From a bacterium (GTDB taxonomy: Bacteria; Acidobacteriota; Polarisedimenticolia; Polarisedimenticolales; Polarisedimenticolaceae): DNA of 64,000 nucleotides. The notes below the pieces were generated by a model. The model worked only from the letters and a program-made list of their open reading frames with translations, was not told the origin of the DNA and searched no databases. How positions within the stretch are numbered: the stretch's first letter is position 1; every line of letters begins with the position of its first letter. Location: the NCBI GenBank assembly GCA_024226515.1, contig JAAELQ010000116.1:310001-374000 (forward strand), read 5' to 3'. This document shows positions 25,355 to 33,838 of this stretch, piece by piece. The position numbers and the translations under genes were made by a program.

Positions 25355-27112
25355 TTACAGCTCGTACTCGCGCACGAACAGCTCCTGGCTCAGGTAGACG
25401 AAGCGCGGGGAGAGGGGGGGCAGCTGGGCGGCGTCGTTGAAGCGAGTGTCGTAGCCCCAGTTTCGGCCCGGCGGCTTGTAGACGCCGGACGTGCTCCAGG
25501 CTCCCGCCACGTGACGCGGCGCGTCGAGGCTGACGAACGATCCCAGGTAGTTCAACGTACGACCGCTCCAGTTCTCGTGAAACCGAGGGTAGTTCTCCAA
25601 GCCCCCGTTGTAGTCCCCGGCATCTTGACCACCGGTTCCCTCGACGTCGCCCGTGACGTCGGTTCCGCTGAGGAAGGCCGCGTTGATCGTCGTGGTCGCG
25701 GCAGCTCGTGTATTCAACGACGTCGAGGGGCTGTTCCAGCTGTCGGTCCACGCCTCGGAGAGGATGTTGAGTGAGTCCGCGAGGAAGGCCGCCGGTTTCC
25801 AGTCGCTCGCGTTGTAGTTACCCTCGACGTAGATCGCGTTGTTGGTCACGATCGTCAGGCCCTGAATGTCGGGTGCCGCCGAGTCGCTGGAATCCAGTGT
25901 CCCGCCGTTGAAGACCCGCACGCCGTAGTTGTTGCGGGTCCCGATCGGTAGGGCGCCCTCGACGCCGAGATACCAGACGAGTCCGCCCTCGGTCGTGTCA
26001 TCGAGTGTTCGGCCGCCCATCAGTGTCGGGTTGGCGTAGACGCAGTCGAGCAAGGCCTGGACGTCGACCTCCAGCATCTCGATGGTCGAGTTCTCGCGAC
26101 GATTCAGGAAATCGCTGGTGTGCACGCTCGATCCGCACAGCCCGAGACCGAGATCGGTATGGCTGGAATCGCGCACTTGAATGGTGCCGGTATCCGCGTC
26201 GAGCATGATGCGCAGATCGGCGAGGTCCCAGTGCGGGTTGCCGCCGATCGGATCCAGAGATTCGGCGGGCGGCACGGTCAGCTCGTCCACGTCCATGTGG
26301 ATCATCCCGTTGAAGGGCAGCGTGTCCGCATCGCTCAGCGCGAGCCGGCCCGGGCCGCACCCGGGGATCGCGGTCGCGCTGACGGGGTTGAATACCGACA
26401 CGCCTCCGGACTGGCAGGAATCCGTGTTCTTGCGTCCATGGAACAGCCGCCCGGCCGTCGTGATCTGTCCGTCGATCGTCAACGTCGCGTTGGCGCCCAT
26501 GTACAGGTCGCCGTTGCTGTGAACGGGTCCGGCCAGCGTCATGGCGGGACCCGGCAGAATCTCGAGGTCCTTGTTGTAGAACGCCGCAAACTGAAACAGG
26601 GGGACGAGCCGACTACGAAAGTGAAGCTCCAGGATCGCCCCGGCCCACGTGTCGAGACTGCTCTTCGCCACGGCGTGGACCTGGTAGGAGTACTCCTGGG
26701 CATTGAGGTTCTGATACAGCTCACCGGGGGGGATCACGACAGCCTGCGGGTTGCCGGCGGACTCCGTCACGTAGCTCATGACGTCGTGGTCCTCGAGCGC
26801 CAGGGTCGCGCAGGCGAAATCCCCGGCGCCCGCGGTACCCGTGCCGGTGCAGGGAATCACTCCCGACGGGATCACGGGCGATGTCCCCGCGGGTCGGTTA
26901 TAGCCGATGAAGATCTGCCGAATGTCCTCGGCACGTAGGTTCAAACCGGATTCGGCAGCGTAGAAGGCTCGCGTTCCGTTCATCGAGGAGCGCGTGGTTT
27001 CCCGTTCGACTCGAGTCAGCAGGGCATAGGCCGCCAGCACCGAGGTCAACGTGGCCAACAGCACCATCACGGTGACGATCGCAAAGCCGTTCTGGGTTTC
27101 CCTCGGACGCAT
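25355..27112 (-). CDS. PilX-like type IV pilus assembly protein
   Basis: A protein of 585 residues. ATG 27112 is chosen because the hydrophobic prepilin-like segment follows at once (QNGFAIVTVMVLLATLTSVL). TRAFYAAESGLNLRAEDIRQ is the typical PilX/pilus-assembly start of the soluble part. The long body contains LAGPVHSNGDLYMGANATLT and other beta-helix-like strands seen in large PilX proteins. It is the last gene of the minor-pilin operon, 5 bases after pilW. Minor pilins prime the pilus and can carry adhesion. There is no pilY1 or major pilA nearby. Confidence 0.75.
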   Translation of the reverse strand: MRPRETQNGFAIVTVMVLLATLTSVLAAYALLTRVERETTRSSMNGTRAFYAAESGLNLRAEDIRQIFIGYNRPAGTSPVIPSGVIPCTGTGTAGAGDFACATLALEDHDVMSYVTESAGNPQAVVIPPGELYQNLNAQEYSYQVHAVAKSSLDTWAGAILELHFRSRLVPLFQFAAFYNKDLEILPGPAMTLAGPVHSNGDLYMGANATLTIDGQITTAGRLFHGRKNTDSCQSGGVSVFNPVSATAIPGCGPGRLALSDADTLPFNGMIHMDVDELTVPPAESLDPIGGNPHWDLADLRIMLDADTGTIQVRDSSHTDLGLGLCGSSVHTSDFLNRRENSTIEMLEVDVQALLDCVYANPTLMGGRTLDDTTEGGLVWYLGVEGALPIGTRNNYGVRVFNGGTLDSSDSAAPDIQGLTIVTNNAIYVEGNYNASDWKPAAFLADSLNILSEAWTDSWNSPSTSLNTRAAATTTINAAFLSGTDVTGDVEGTGGQDAGDYNGGLENYPRFHENWSGRTLNYLGSFVSLDAPRHVAGAWSTSGVYKPPGRNWGYDTRFNDAAQLPPLSPRFVYLSQELFVREYEL

Positions 27113-27117
27113 CGTTC

Positions 27118-28059
27118 TCACTTCGACAGCACGTTGCGGGGCGTCAGTATCGTCGTCAGTCGTTGCTCGACGGGTCGGCCACGGTACATGCGCAGGCTGT
27201 GCAGGGCGATCTCGATCCCGCGGAGATTGCTCCACGCGCTCGACGCGCCCAACAAGTCGGTCGGGGGGCCGGTCGTGTAGTGCGCCAGGATCTGAAAGTC
27301 GACCATGTCGGAGGCGATGTTGACGCTATCCGCGTCGACCCTGTTGATCACGACCTGTGCGGTGTCCCCGTTGAGCTGGTAGCGACGCTCTTCGAGTAGG
27401 TAGATCCGTGCCTGCTGATTGACGGGGTAGCTGAACTGCCAGGACTGGCCGGTCGGTGTCTTCAGGAACGCCTGGGCCTTGCTGTCGCGCCAGTAGCGAA
27501 AGAACTCGCCGTCGCGGGTGACGGGGTTGTAGATGTAGGCCCAGACGTACTTCGCCCGGCCGAGCATGATGCCGTTGGCCACACGATGGTCGCGCCAGAT
27601 TCTGTGATTGTCCGGCCAGCCGTCGCCGTCGTCATCCGGAACGGCCACGCAGCCCGGGGGCGGTGGGTTCTGCAGCTCCGCGATGTACAGCTTGCGCTCG
27701 GTCCCGCTCACGTCTCTGCAGCTCCGCATCACCGTGGTGACCAGGTTGCGCCGCAGGATCAGCCGGTCCGGATCTCCCGCGGCGCCGCCGGGGAGATCCT
27801 CGCCACGAACGATCTCGAGGGCCGGGAAATCCGGCGGAAGCCGCTCGCCGGCCTGTCGCACGTCCAGGCCGAGGAAGTCCCGTGCAGACTTCACGCTCTG
27901 ATTGACGCGGGTCCGTTCGCGATCGAGATCGAACAGCGTACGCGCGGACGTCATCAACGCCAGCGTGGCCGCGCCGAGTGCAAGGGTCAACGTGCTCGAC
28001 ACGAGCATCTCGACCAGCGTGAACCCCCTAGTGGAGCTGCGTGAAGACGACTTCGACAT
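27118..28059 (-). CDS. PilW-like minor prepilin
   Basis: A protein of 313 residues from ATG 28059. The class III signal peptide is STRGFTLVEMLVSSTLTLAL, with the Gly-Phe cleavage site and Glu+5. It overlaps the pilV gene by 32 bases, which suggests translational coupling. The C-terminal part (GIEIALHSLRMYRGRPVEQR) ends as in PilW proteins. It acts with the other minor pilins in priming type IV pilus or pseudopilus assembly. The alternative name GspJ-like cannot be excluded. Confidence 0.78.
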   Translation of the reverse strand: MSKSSSRSSTRGFTLVEMLVSSTLTLALGAATLALMTSARTLFDLDRERTRVNQSVKSARDFLGLDVRQAGERLPPDFPALEIVRGEDLPGGAAGDPDRLILRRNLVTTVMRSCRDVSGTERKLYIAELQNPPPPGCVAVPDDDGDGWPDNHRIWRDHRVANGIMLGRAKYVWAYIYNPVTRDGEFFRYWRDSKAQAFLKTPTGQSWQFSYPVNQQARIYLLEERRYQLNGDTAQVVINRVDADSVNIASDMVDFQILAHYTTGPPTDLLGASSAWSNLRGIEIALHSLRMYRGRPVEQRLTTILTPRNVLSK

Positions 28060-28417
28060 CGTAGGCTCGGGTCCCTTGTGAGTCGCGCACCTCGACACGC
28101 ACGTAGCGCGCGGTCGAGGAGGCGCACAGATCGGTCCGTTCGCAGTAGTGCGTCGTCACGGCGTACGCATGATCGCCGATGGCGACGAGTTTCGGCGAGG
28201 AGCTGCCGGAGGTCGGCAGTGTGGCCGGATCCAGCATGCGTAGCGCTTCCAGCTCCATTTCCGCCGCGCTGATCGCCGAGGAGCGGGATTCACTGAGAGT
28301 ATTGGACTGGAGCTGGGTCAGGAAGGCGCTCATGATTCCGCCGGCCGCGATTCCGACGAGCGCCATGGCCACGAGCACCTCGACCACGGTCAATCCACGG
28401 CTGTTCAGTCCAGCCAT
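28028..28417 (-). CDS. PilV-like minor prepilin
   Basis: A protein of 129 residues from ATG 28417; the longer frame upstream is the shadow of the fimT-like gene. Class III signal is NSRGLTVVEVLVAMALVGIA with Glu+5, followed by a helical SESRSSAISAAEMELEALRM typical of PilV/GspI. It has two cysteines (about residues 92 and 98). It overlaps the FimT-like gene upstream by 13 bases and pilW downstream by 32. Confidence 0.78.
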   Translation of the reverse strand: MAGLNSRGLTVVEVLVAMALVGIAAGGIMSAFLTQLQSNTLSESRSSAISAAEMELEALRMLDPATLPTSGSSSPKLVAIGDHAYAVTTHYCERTDLCASSTARYVRVEVRDSQGTRAYDVEVVFTQLH

Positions 28418-28860
28418 CGCACCACACCGCCCTGCAGTACCTCGAGCTGTCGAGTCTCGAGCTCGGCGTGGGCCAACGTGACGACGACGTTGGCGAAGGC
28501 GCTGCCGCGCCGGCTGAAGCACACCGACCAGGTGGTCGGCGAGATGCTCACGCCCGTCGGCAGGTCCACGTCCATGGTCGGCTGCGCCGTCCAGCTTCCG
28601 GCGCTGCAGTTGGTCGCGGTTTCGACGACCAGGCGACCTGCCGCTCCGGGTTGGACGCGATGTGCCGTGGTCGTCGAGATCGACCGGGCGCGGGCCTGGA
28701 TCAAGAGCCCTTCCAGCAGTTGACCTCCGGTCTGAATCGGCGTGTCCATCGAGCTCACGTAGAACGCGCCGACGGTCATCGCCAGGCCCAGCAGCGCGAG
28801 GACGCCCGTCACCTCGATCAGGCTGACGCCGTCCTGCCCGTCGCACGTCGTTCGCGTCAC
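28405..28860 (-). CDS. FimT/GspH-like minor prepilin
   Basis: A protein of 151 residues. The GTG at 28860 is supported by a GTGA overlap with the stop of the zinc-ribbon gene. The prepilin motif is QDGVSLIEVTGVLALLGLAM, with Glu+5. The soluble domain contains RSISTTTAHRVQ and ends with a Gly-Val-Val-Arg-Trp strand, the FimT/GspH fold. It is the first prepilin of the operon. Confidence 0.76.
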   Translation of the reverse strand: MTRTTCDGQDGVSLIEVTGVLALLGLAMTVGAFYVSSMDTPIQTGGQLLEGLLIQARARSISTTTAHRVQPGAAGRLVVETATNCSAGSWTAQPTMDVDLPTGVSISPTTWSVCFSRRGSAFANVVVTLAHAELETRQLEVLQGGVVRWLD

Positions 28861-29879
28861 GGCGTTGCCGTCCCTGCGTCGAGCATGACCCCGAGCGTCG
28901 TCGCCGCGCCGTCCGGCGCCTGCATGGCGATGAGCGGAGCCCGGCCGTCCCCGGCGCTCCATCGCGAATCGTCCCGCGGGCGACGGATCGCGATGGCCAG
29001 AAGCGTATCCGCCTGGGAGGGATCCCGTAGCACCCCCACGCGTACGCGCGTGGTCGCCATCACGGACGGCATGAGACCCAACGGCTCGAGAGACTCGCGC
29101 GTCGGACGCGCCTTGCAATAGGCCTGGAGTACGGCCTGCGGGTTCGGCCCACGGACCTGCACCACGCGGCCCTGCTCATCCGTTCGGACTTCGACGGCCT
29201 CGGCCGGCCCGGCGTCGGTGCGCTTCATCAGCCAGCGTGCCCCCCCGACTCCGGACATCAGCAAACCGAACAGAAGCACTGCGACGAGTGCTCGACGCCG
29301 ACCCCGAGGCGGGCGAGCCATGCCGATCTCGATCGTGCGCGCCTGCGGGCGCGCCTGTCGCCCACGCAGACGGATCGCGCAAAGCAGCGTGGTCCGGTTG
29401 TCGGTGACATCGAGGGCCGCCGCCAGCGACAGGCCGTGCCGCTGGACGAGTCGGTTCGCGAAGTTGTCTCGATCGCCGCGCTCGATCGCCATGCGTCGGG
29501 TCAGGCATCCCTCTTCGACCGCCGGAACGAAGGCCGGGTCGAACTGGATGGTCAGGTCGCTCTCCTCCGCGACGGCGGGGGGAGTGCCTGCGACGTCCTC
29601 CGAGCGGGGTGTCGCGCTCGCGTCCGGCTCGGGTTGGGGCGCCCTGCCGACGTCCTGGACTTGAGCGAGTGTCAGCAGACCCAGCATCACCGATGCGGCC
29701 GCGGGCATATCGATCCCGTTCTCCATCGCGAACGCGCGGGCGTGCGCCCGAAGCCCGACCATCGTGTCGTGGTCGTAGCCTGCCGAGTCATAGGTCTGGC
29801 CGCAGCCGTTGCAGGTCGACGGTGGGCCGTCCGTGTGGAGCCACAGCGAGGCGTGGCACTTGCCGCAGCGTAGGAACAT
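28857..29879 (-). CDS. zinc-ribbon membrane protein of unknown function
   Basis: A protein of 340 residues. The N-terminus carries a four-cysteine ribbon (CxxC at 5/8 and CxxC at 23/26: RCGKCHASLW, TCNGCGQTY). The middle includes a helical region with basic residues, then one transmembrane helix at about 197-213 after PPRGRRR. A soluble C-terminus follows (VEVRTDEQGRVVQVRGPNPQ). It is placed by ATGA/GTGA overlaps between the PilZ gene and the fimT-like gene, so it is co-translated with a c-di-GMP receptor and minor pilins. A regulator or assembly scaffold is plausible, but no family is recognised. Confidence 0.6.
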   Translation of the reverse strand: MFLRCGKCHASLWLHTDGPPSTCNGCGQTYDSAGYDHDTMVGLRAHARAFAMENGIDMPAAASVMLGLLTLAQVQDVGRAPQPEPDASATPRSEDVAGTPPAVAEESDLTIQFDPAFVPAVEEGCLTRRMAIERGDRDNFANRLVQRHGLSLAAALDVTDNRTTLLCAIRLRGRQARPQARTIEIGMARPPRGRRRALVAVLLFGLLMSGVGGARWLMKRTDAGPAEAVEVRTDEQGRVVQVRGPNPQAVLQAYCKARPTRESLEPLGLMPSVMATTRVRVGVLRDPSQADTLLAIAIRRPRDDSRWSAGDGRAPLIAMQAPDGAATTLGVMLDAGTATP

Positions 29880-30247
29880 CAGGGCCTCGCGGCCAGCCCG
29901 GCGATCAGGCCCATCATTTGATGGTCGCCGGCCTCGGTGTCCGGATAGAACAGGGCCCCGATGGTGAGCGCCGAACCTCCGTCGTCCTTCACATGGGTCA
30001 CGGTGACGGCGCCCGCCAGACGACAGTCACCGAAATGAACGCGCACACCGTTGAGGGTCGTGCCTGTGCTGGGTGGGGGGATCGATCGGTCCAGCTTGAA
30101 ACCCAGGCCCGCCGTGCTGAAGTCGGTGACCTCGGCCTCGAACCGCGGCTCTCCGAGTCCGCGAGCGGGGATCTCGATCCGCGCGTAGCCGCTCGGAATC
30201 GCGAACCTCGGGTCTCGACGACTCTGCATCTTGTCTCGGGTCGACAT
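29879..30247 (-). CDS. PilZ-domain protein heading the minor-pilin operon
   Basis: A protein of 122 residues from ATG 30247, which follows CGGAGGGAGAG; a start at 30304 would lie upstream of the candidate promoter. It has RRDPRF (an RxxxR motif) and DFSTAGLGF (the DxSxxG motif), then beta strands, the PilZ layout. It should bind cyclic di-GMP. Its stop overlaps the start of the zinc-ribbon gene (ATGA). The arrangement suggests c-di-GMP control over the pili encoded downstream. Confidence 0.75.
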   Translation of the reverse strand: MSTRDKMQSRRDPRFAIPSGYARIEIPARGLGEPRFEAEVTDFSTAGLGFKLDRSIPPPSTGTTLNGVRVHFGDCRLAGAVTVTHVKDDGGSALTIGALFYPDTEAGDHQMMGLIAGLAARP

Positions 30248-30281
30248 CTCTCCCTCCGGGGCGGACGCGTTCCGTAGCTTT

Positions 30282-30308
30282 TTATCGGTCACCGCCGCCG
30301 GCACTTGA
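30282..30308 (-). promoter_or_regulatory. sigma-28-like promoter before the PilZ/minor-pilin operon
   Basis: Read on the minus strand: TCAA, 15 bases, ACCGATAA, against the FliA consensus TAAA-N15-GCCGATAA (10 of 12). The -10 element ends about 35 bases before the PilZ start. Two mismatches in a GC-rich genome make a chance match possible. Confidence 0.35.
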
Positions 30309-30415
30309 GCGGGGGGATCGAGCCGACTCGACGCTCAGCAGCGTCCCTTCGACCCACGCCCCTCAACTTCGCCCCGATTCGGTCGATGAGACGGTTGCAA
30401 CGATAGGGGATCGAT

Positions 30416-31798
30416 GTGGCTTTTTTCGACATGGCACAACGGGCCGTGACCCTGAAGATCGTGTACTACGGGTGCGCGCTCGGCGGAAAGACGACGAATC
30501 TGGTCACGCTTCATCGCATGGCCGATCCCCAGGGTCGAGAGCGCTTGATGTCCCTGGCGACCAAGAACGATCGCACGCTGTTCTTCGACCTTCTCCCGCT
30601 GGAACTCGGCAAGATCGAGGGACTTCGCGTGCGGATCAAGGTCTACACCGTCCCCGGGCAGGTGCACTACGAGGTGACCCGACGCAAGGTGCTGGCGGGA
30701 ACCGACGGTGTCGTGCTGGTGATGGACTCCGGGGCGGACAAGCACCGGTCGAACGCCTGGGCGCTGGAGAACCTCCGGCATAATCTCAAGCTCAACGGTC
30801 TCGACCCCGACGTCCTGCCGATCGTGCTGCAGTGGAACAAGCGGGACCTGCCGGACGCCGTCCCCGTGAGCGAAATGGAATCCATGCTCAACCAGAAGGG
30901 GCTCGTCTCTCACGAGTCGATCGCAACCACCGGCGCCGGCGTCGTCGAGACGTTCGCGATTGCCGTCAAGGCGGCGATCGCCTCGGCCTACACCACGGCC
31001 GGCAAGAAGGCGCCCGACCCGGAAGCGCTGGAGCGCTCGGTGGACCTCGCGCTGGCGCCGGCCCGTTCGAACGCTCCCGCCTGCCCGCGGGAGGAGACGA
31101 CGGCCTTCGAGCACCGCTTCGACTCCGAGGCCTATCACGAGGACTGGGCGGGAAAGGGTCGGGATCGGCGCATCATCGACCAGGAAACCCTGCTGTCCGA
31201 AGCGGTCCAGACGGGGATGGAGCTCGCCGAGCGACTCGACGATCTGGGTGGCGCGAAGGCGTTGGGGGATCGTCGCAGTGGCATGATCGTAGCCCTGAGC
31301 GGACTGATGGCGGTGCTGTCCGACGCCGATCACGCCCCCGTGCCCTCGGACCTCATGTCGCGCCTGCTCGAGGCTACGGAACGATCCCGCGGGTCCCTGC
31401 TCCTGTTCAAGTCCGGCCAGGACGTCATGGAGGAGCGCCAGGTCGTTCCCGCGGGCGCGGACCCGCTCAACCAGGCCGTGGCACCCTCGATCGGGAGCGC
31501 GGCGTACCGGTTGTGTCTCGGAAACAAGTCGCGCTACGTAGAGGACGTCCAGAGCGAGGTCTTCTTCGGCGTCTGCCCGCCGGGGGCCGACGACCTATCC
31601 TCGTGTTTCGTGGCGCCGGTCGTGTGCGAGGGCGCCGCGTTCGGAGCGCTGGTGACCTACGGCGCAGTTCACGAACGAGCGATCGACACGGCGGAGCGCG
31701 ATTTCTGGACGGTCGCGGCGCTCATGTTCGGACTCTCGCTGCACTGGAGAGGTTTGAAACAGAAACTCCAGCGACTGGAGCCCGCCGCGACGCGATGA
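30416..31798 (+). CDS. MglA-like small GTPase fused to a C-terminal GAF-like domain
   Basis: A protein of 460 residues with GTG 30416 (an internal ATG at 30431 is also possible). Residues 1-195 are an MglA/Gliding-type GTPase: P-loop YYGCALGGKTTN (18-28), NDRTLFFDLLPLELG (51-65), TVPGQVHYEVTRRKVLAG (78-95) and the guanine motif NKRD (141-144). After a linker (about 196-260), residues about 285-455 have a GAF-like pattern (RSRGSLLLFKSGQ, SSCFVAPVVCEGAAFGALVT, DFWTVAALMFGL). MglA proteins set cell polarity for pili and gliding. It is divergent from the PilZ/pilin operon. Confidence 0.8.
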   Translation: MAFFDMAQRAVTLKIVYYGCALGGKTTNLVTLHRMADPQGRERLMSLATKNDRTLFFDLLPLELGKIEGLRVRIKVYTVPGQVHYEVTRRKVLAGTDGVVLVMDSGADKHRSNAWALENLRHNLKLNGLDPDVLPIVLQWNKRDLPDAVPVSEMESMLNQKGLVSHESIATTGAGVVETFAIAVKAAIASAYTTAGKKAPDPEALERSVDLALAPARSNAPACPREETTAFEHRFDSEAYHEDWAGKGRDRRIIDQETLLSEAVQTGMELAERLDDLGGAKALGDRRSGMIVALSGLMAVLSDADHAPVPSDLMSRLLEATERSRGSLLLFKSGQDVMEERQVVPAGADPLNQAVAPSIGSAAYRLCLGNKSRYVEDVQSEVFFGVCPPGADDLSSCFVAPVVCEGAAFGALVTYGAVHERAIDTAERDFWTVAALMFGLSLHWRGLKQKLQRLEPAATR

Positions 31799-31879
31799 GG
31801 GGTCTTCCGTCGGGAATCGCGACACCGGCCCATTCATCAACGGTCCAGGCCGGGGCCCTTCCTCGCAGCCGAGTGATTA

Positions 31880-32158
31880 TCAGCGTCGGACGAAGCGCAG
31901 GATGACCCGGTAGTCGCCGTCTGCGGCATCGGCCGGGATCTGGCTTCCATCGGGCACCAGCAGCACGACGACGCGCCCGCCGAGCGGGTCACGGGGTTGC
32001 GGATCGGTGCGGCGCTCGCGGTCCTTCGGCCGGGGCGACCCCTTGCGACGTCGCGGAGCGCGCACGGAGAGGACCCGGGCCTCGACGGGCTCCTGGCGGG
32101 TCGTCTCTGAGGAAGCGGGTGAGCCCAGCGGAGGCGGTCCTCCGACGCGGATGTCCAT
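31880..32158 (-). CDS. small basic protein of unknown function
   Basis: A protein of 92 residues with a very strong ribosome site (GGAGGAGGTGCAAG) before ATG 32158. It begins DIRVGGPPPLG, has a proline/arginine-rich middle (RRRKGSPRPKDRERRTDP) and ends in a short beta strand (YRVILRFVRR). There is no transmembrane segment or known motif. It sits divergently opposite motA at the edge of the flagellar cluster. The strong ribosome site argues for expression; function is unknown. Confidence 0.5.
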   Translation of the reverse strand: MDIRVGGPPPLGSPASSETTRQEPVEARVLSVRAPRRRKGSPRPKDRERRTDPQPRDPLGGRVVVLLVPDGSQIPADAADGDYRVILRFVRR

Positions 32159-32220
32159 CTTGCACCTCCTCCCGGTATATCGGAGCCATTGTCGAGACCT
32201 TGAATTCCGGTTGAATCCGC

Positions 32221-32247
32221 TCAACTTCGGCGGTCCGAGGCCGATAG
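32221..32247 (+). promoter_or_regulatory. sigma-28 (FliA) promoter for motA-motB-fliL
   Basis: TCAA, 15 bases, GCCGATAG; this matches TAAA-N15-GCCGATAA at 10 of 12 positions. It is 34 bases upstream of the motA start. Motor genes are classical late, FliA-dependent genes, which supports the call. Confidence 0.55.
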
Positions 32248-32281
32248 AAAGGAACGTCCCTCACGCGTACGTGGAGAGTAC

Positions 32282-33037
32282 ATGGACTTCGGCACAATCA
32301 TCGGGCTCCTTCTGGCGTCCATCCTCGTTCTGGCCGCCATCCTCACCGGGGAGTCCCCGATCATCTTCCTCAACGCTCCCTCGGCTCTCGTCGTCATCGG
32401 CGGGACGATCGGGGCGACTCTGATCCGCAATCCCGTGGGTGCGGTCCTGGGGACCTTCGGCGTCGTCATGAAGGCCTTCACGACCAAGCTGCCGCGGCCG
32501 AACGAGCTGGCCGACGAGATCGTGGAACTGGCGCGCACGGCTCGAAAGAACAGCCTGCTGTCGTTGGAGAAGGTCACGATCGAGAATCCTTTCCTGGCCA
32601 AGGGCGTCCAACTCTGTGTCGACGGACTCGAGCCGGCCCAGCTACGTTCCATCCTCGAGACCGACATGTCCTTCACGATCGCCCGGCACAAACGGGGCCA
32701 GGAGATCCTGGAGGGCATCGGCAGTGCGGCGCCGGCCTTCGGCATGATCGGCACGCTCATCGGTCTGGTTCAGATGTTGACCTCGCTGGACGACCCGAAG
32801 TCCATCGGACCGGCCATGGCCGTCGCGATCCTGACGACCCTGTACGGCGCGCTGATGGCGAACGTCTTCGCCCTCCCGCTCGCCGACAAGCTCAAGGTGC
32901 GCAGCAAAGAGGAAGCTCTGACGATGGCGGTGTGCCTCGAAGGAGTCCTGGCCATCGTTCAGGGCGACCACCCGGCCTCGATCGACGAGAAGCTGAAGGC
33001 CTTCCTCGAGCCCAAGAAACGCACGGTTGCGGCCTGA
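32282..33037 (+). CDS. motA: flagellar stator protein MotA
   Basis: A protein of 251 residues. Four hydrophobic segments: residues 4-22, 30-50, about 148-170 (PAFGMIGTLIGLVQML, containing the conserved proline) and about 180-200. The cytoplasmic loop carries RTARKNSLLSLEK. It forms the ion channel with MotB and torques against FliG. The size is nearer the short PomA/MotA type (about 255) than E. coli MotA (295). motB starts 9 bases downstream. Confidence 0.95.
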   Translation: MDFGTIIGLLLASILVLAAILTGESPIIFLNAPSALVVIGGTIGATLIRNPVGAVLGTFGVVMKAFTTKLPRPNELADEIVELARTARKNSLLSLEKVTIENPFLAKGVQLCVDGLEPAQLRSILETDMSFTIARHKRGQEILEGIGSAAPAFGMIGTLIGLVQMLTSLDDPKSIGPAMAVAILTTLYGALMANVFALPLADKLKVRSKEEALTMAVCLEGVLAIVQGDHPASIDEKLKAFLEPKKRTVAA

Positions 33038-33046
33038 GGACGGAGG

Positions 33047-33820
33047 ATGAGTAGCCTTCAGCCCCAGGACGAGGTCAAGCCCGGAGCACCGGACTGGGTC
33101 GTGACGTTCGGCGACATGATGTCGCTCTTGCTGACGTTCTTCGTGTTGCTGCTGTCGTTCTCCACCATGGAAGCGGCGCGCTTCAAGATGATCTCGGGCT
33201 ACATGCGCGAGGCGTTCGGCCTGCAAACCGAGAAGAACTACACCGGCATCCCCATGGGGACGACGATTCTGAGCACGGACGCGCGACAGACGACCGACCC
33301 CGCGGACCAGATCAATCTGGTGCAGGTCATCCGTCGCGAAATGGAGAAGGCGGGGATGGACAGCCGGGGCAAGGTCAAGATGAGCGAGGCGGGCGTGGCC
33401 ATCCAGCTCGAGGGCGAGCTCGTCTTCGACAGCGGCAGCAGCGTCCTCAAGCCCATCGCCTTACCGCTGCTCGACGCGATCGCCGACATCGCGAAGAACC
33501 AGTCCGGGATGTTGGAGGTCGAGGGACACACCGATGACATTCCCGTCTCCAATTCCCGTTACCCGAGCAACTGGGAGCTGTCGAGCGCGCGCGCCGGAAG
33601 CGCGGCCCGTTACATGATCGATCGTGGGATGCCGCCTCCACGTATCAAAGCGGTCGGCTACGCAGACACGCGTCCGATCGAGGCCAACACCAACTCGAAG
33701 AACCGAAGCCTGAACCGACGCGTCGAGTTTCTCTTCGTCCGTCCTCCCGAGGCGCGGGACGGTGGAGACCCGACGCCGCTGCGGCTCGACGACGCCCCTG
33801 CACCGTCGACGGCGCCATAA
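33047..33820 (+). CDS. motB: flagellar stator protein MotB
   Basis: A protein of 257 residues. The transmembrane segment bears the ion-binding aspartate Asp23 in VTFGDMMSLLLTFFVLLLSF. The periplasmic part has the plug, then an OmpA-like peptidoglycan-binding domain (VEGHTDDIPVSNSRYPSNWE, SSARAGSAARYMI, NRRVEFLF). It anchors the stator to the cell wall. The coupling ion cannot be decided from sequence alone by eye. Confidence 0.95.
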   Translation: MSSLQPQDEVKPGAPDWVVTFGDMMSLLLTFFVLLLSFSTMEAARFKMISGYMREAFGLQTEKNYTGIPMGTTILSTDARQTTDPADQINLVQVIRREMEKAGMDSRGKVKMSEAGVAIQLEGELVFDSGSSVLKPIALPLLDAIADIAKNQSGMLEVEGHTDDIPVSNSRYPSNWELSSARAGSAARYMIDRGMPPPRIKAVGYADTRPIEANTNSKNRSLNRRVEFLFVRPPEARDGGDPTPLRLDDAPAPSTAP

Positions 33821-33838
33821 TCCAAGGAGAATCCAGCC

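Noticed and set aside
30376..30415. Sigma-28-like box (AACGATAG) before the MglA-GAF gene
   Set aside because: Only about five of eight -10 positions match and no TAAA-like element is found 15 bases upstream.
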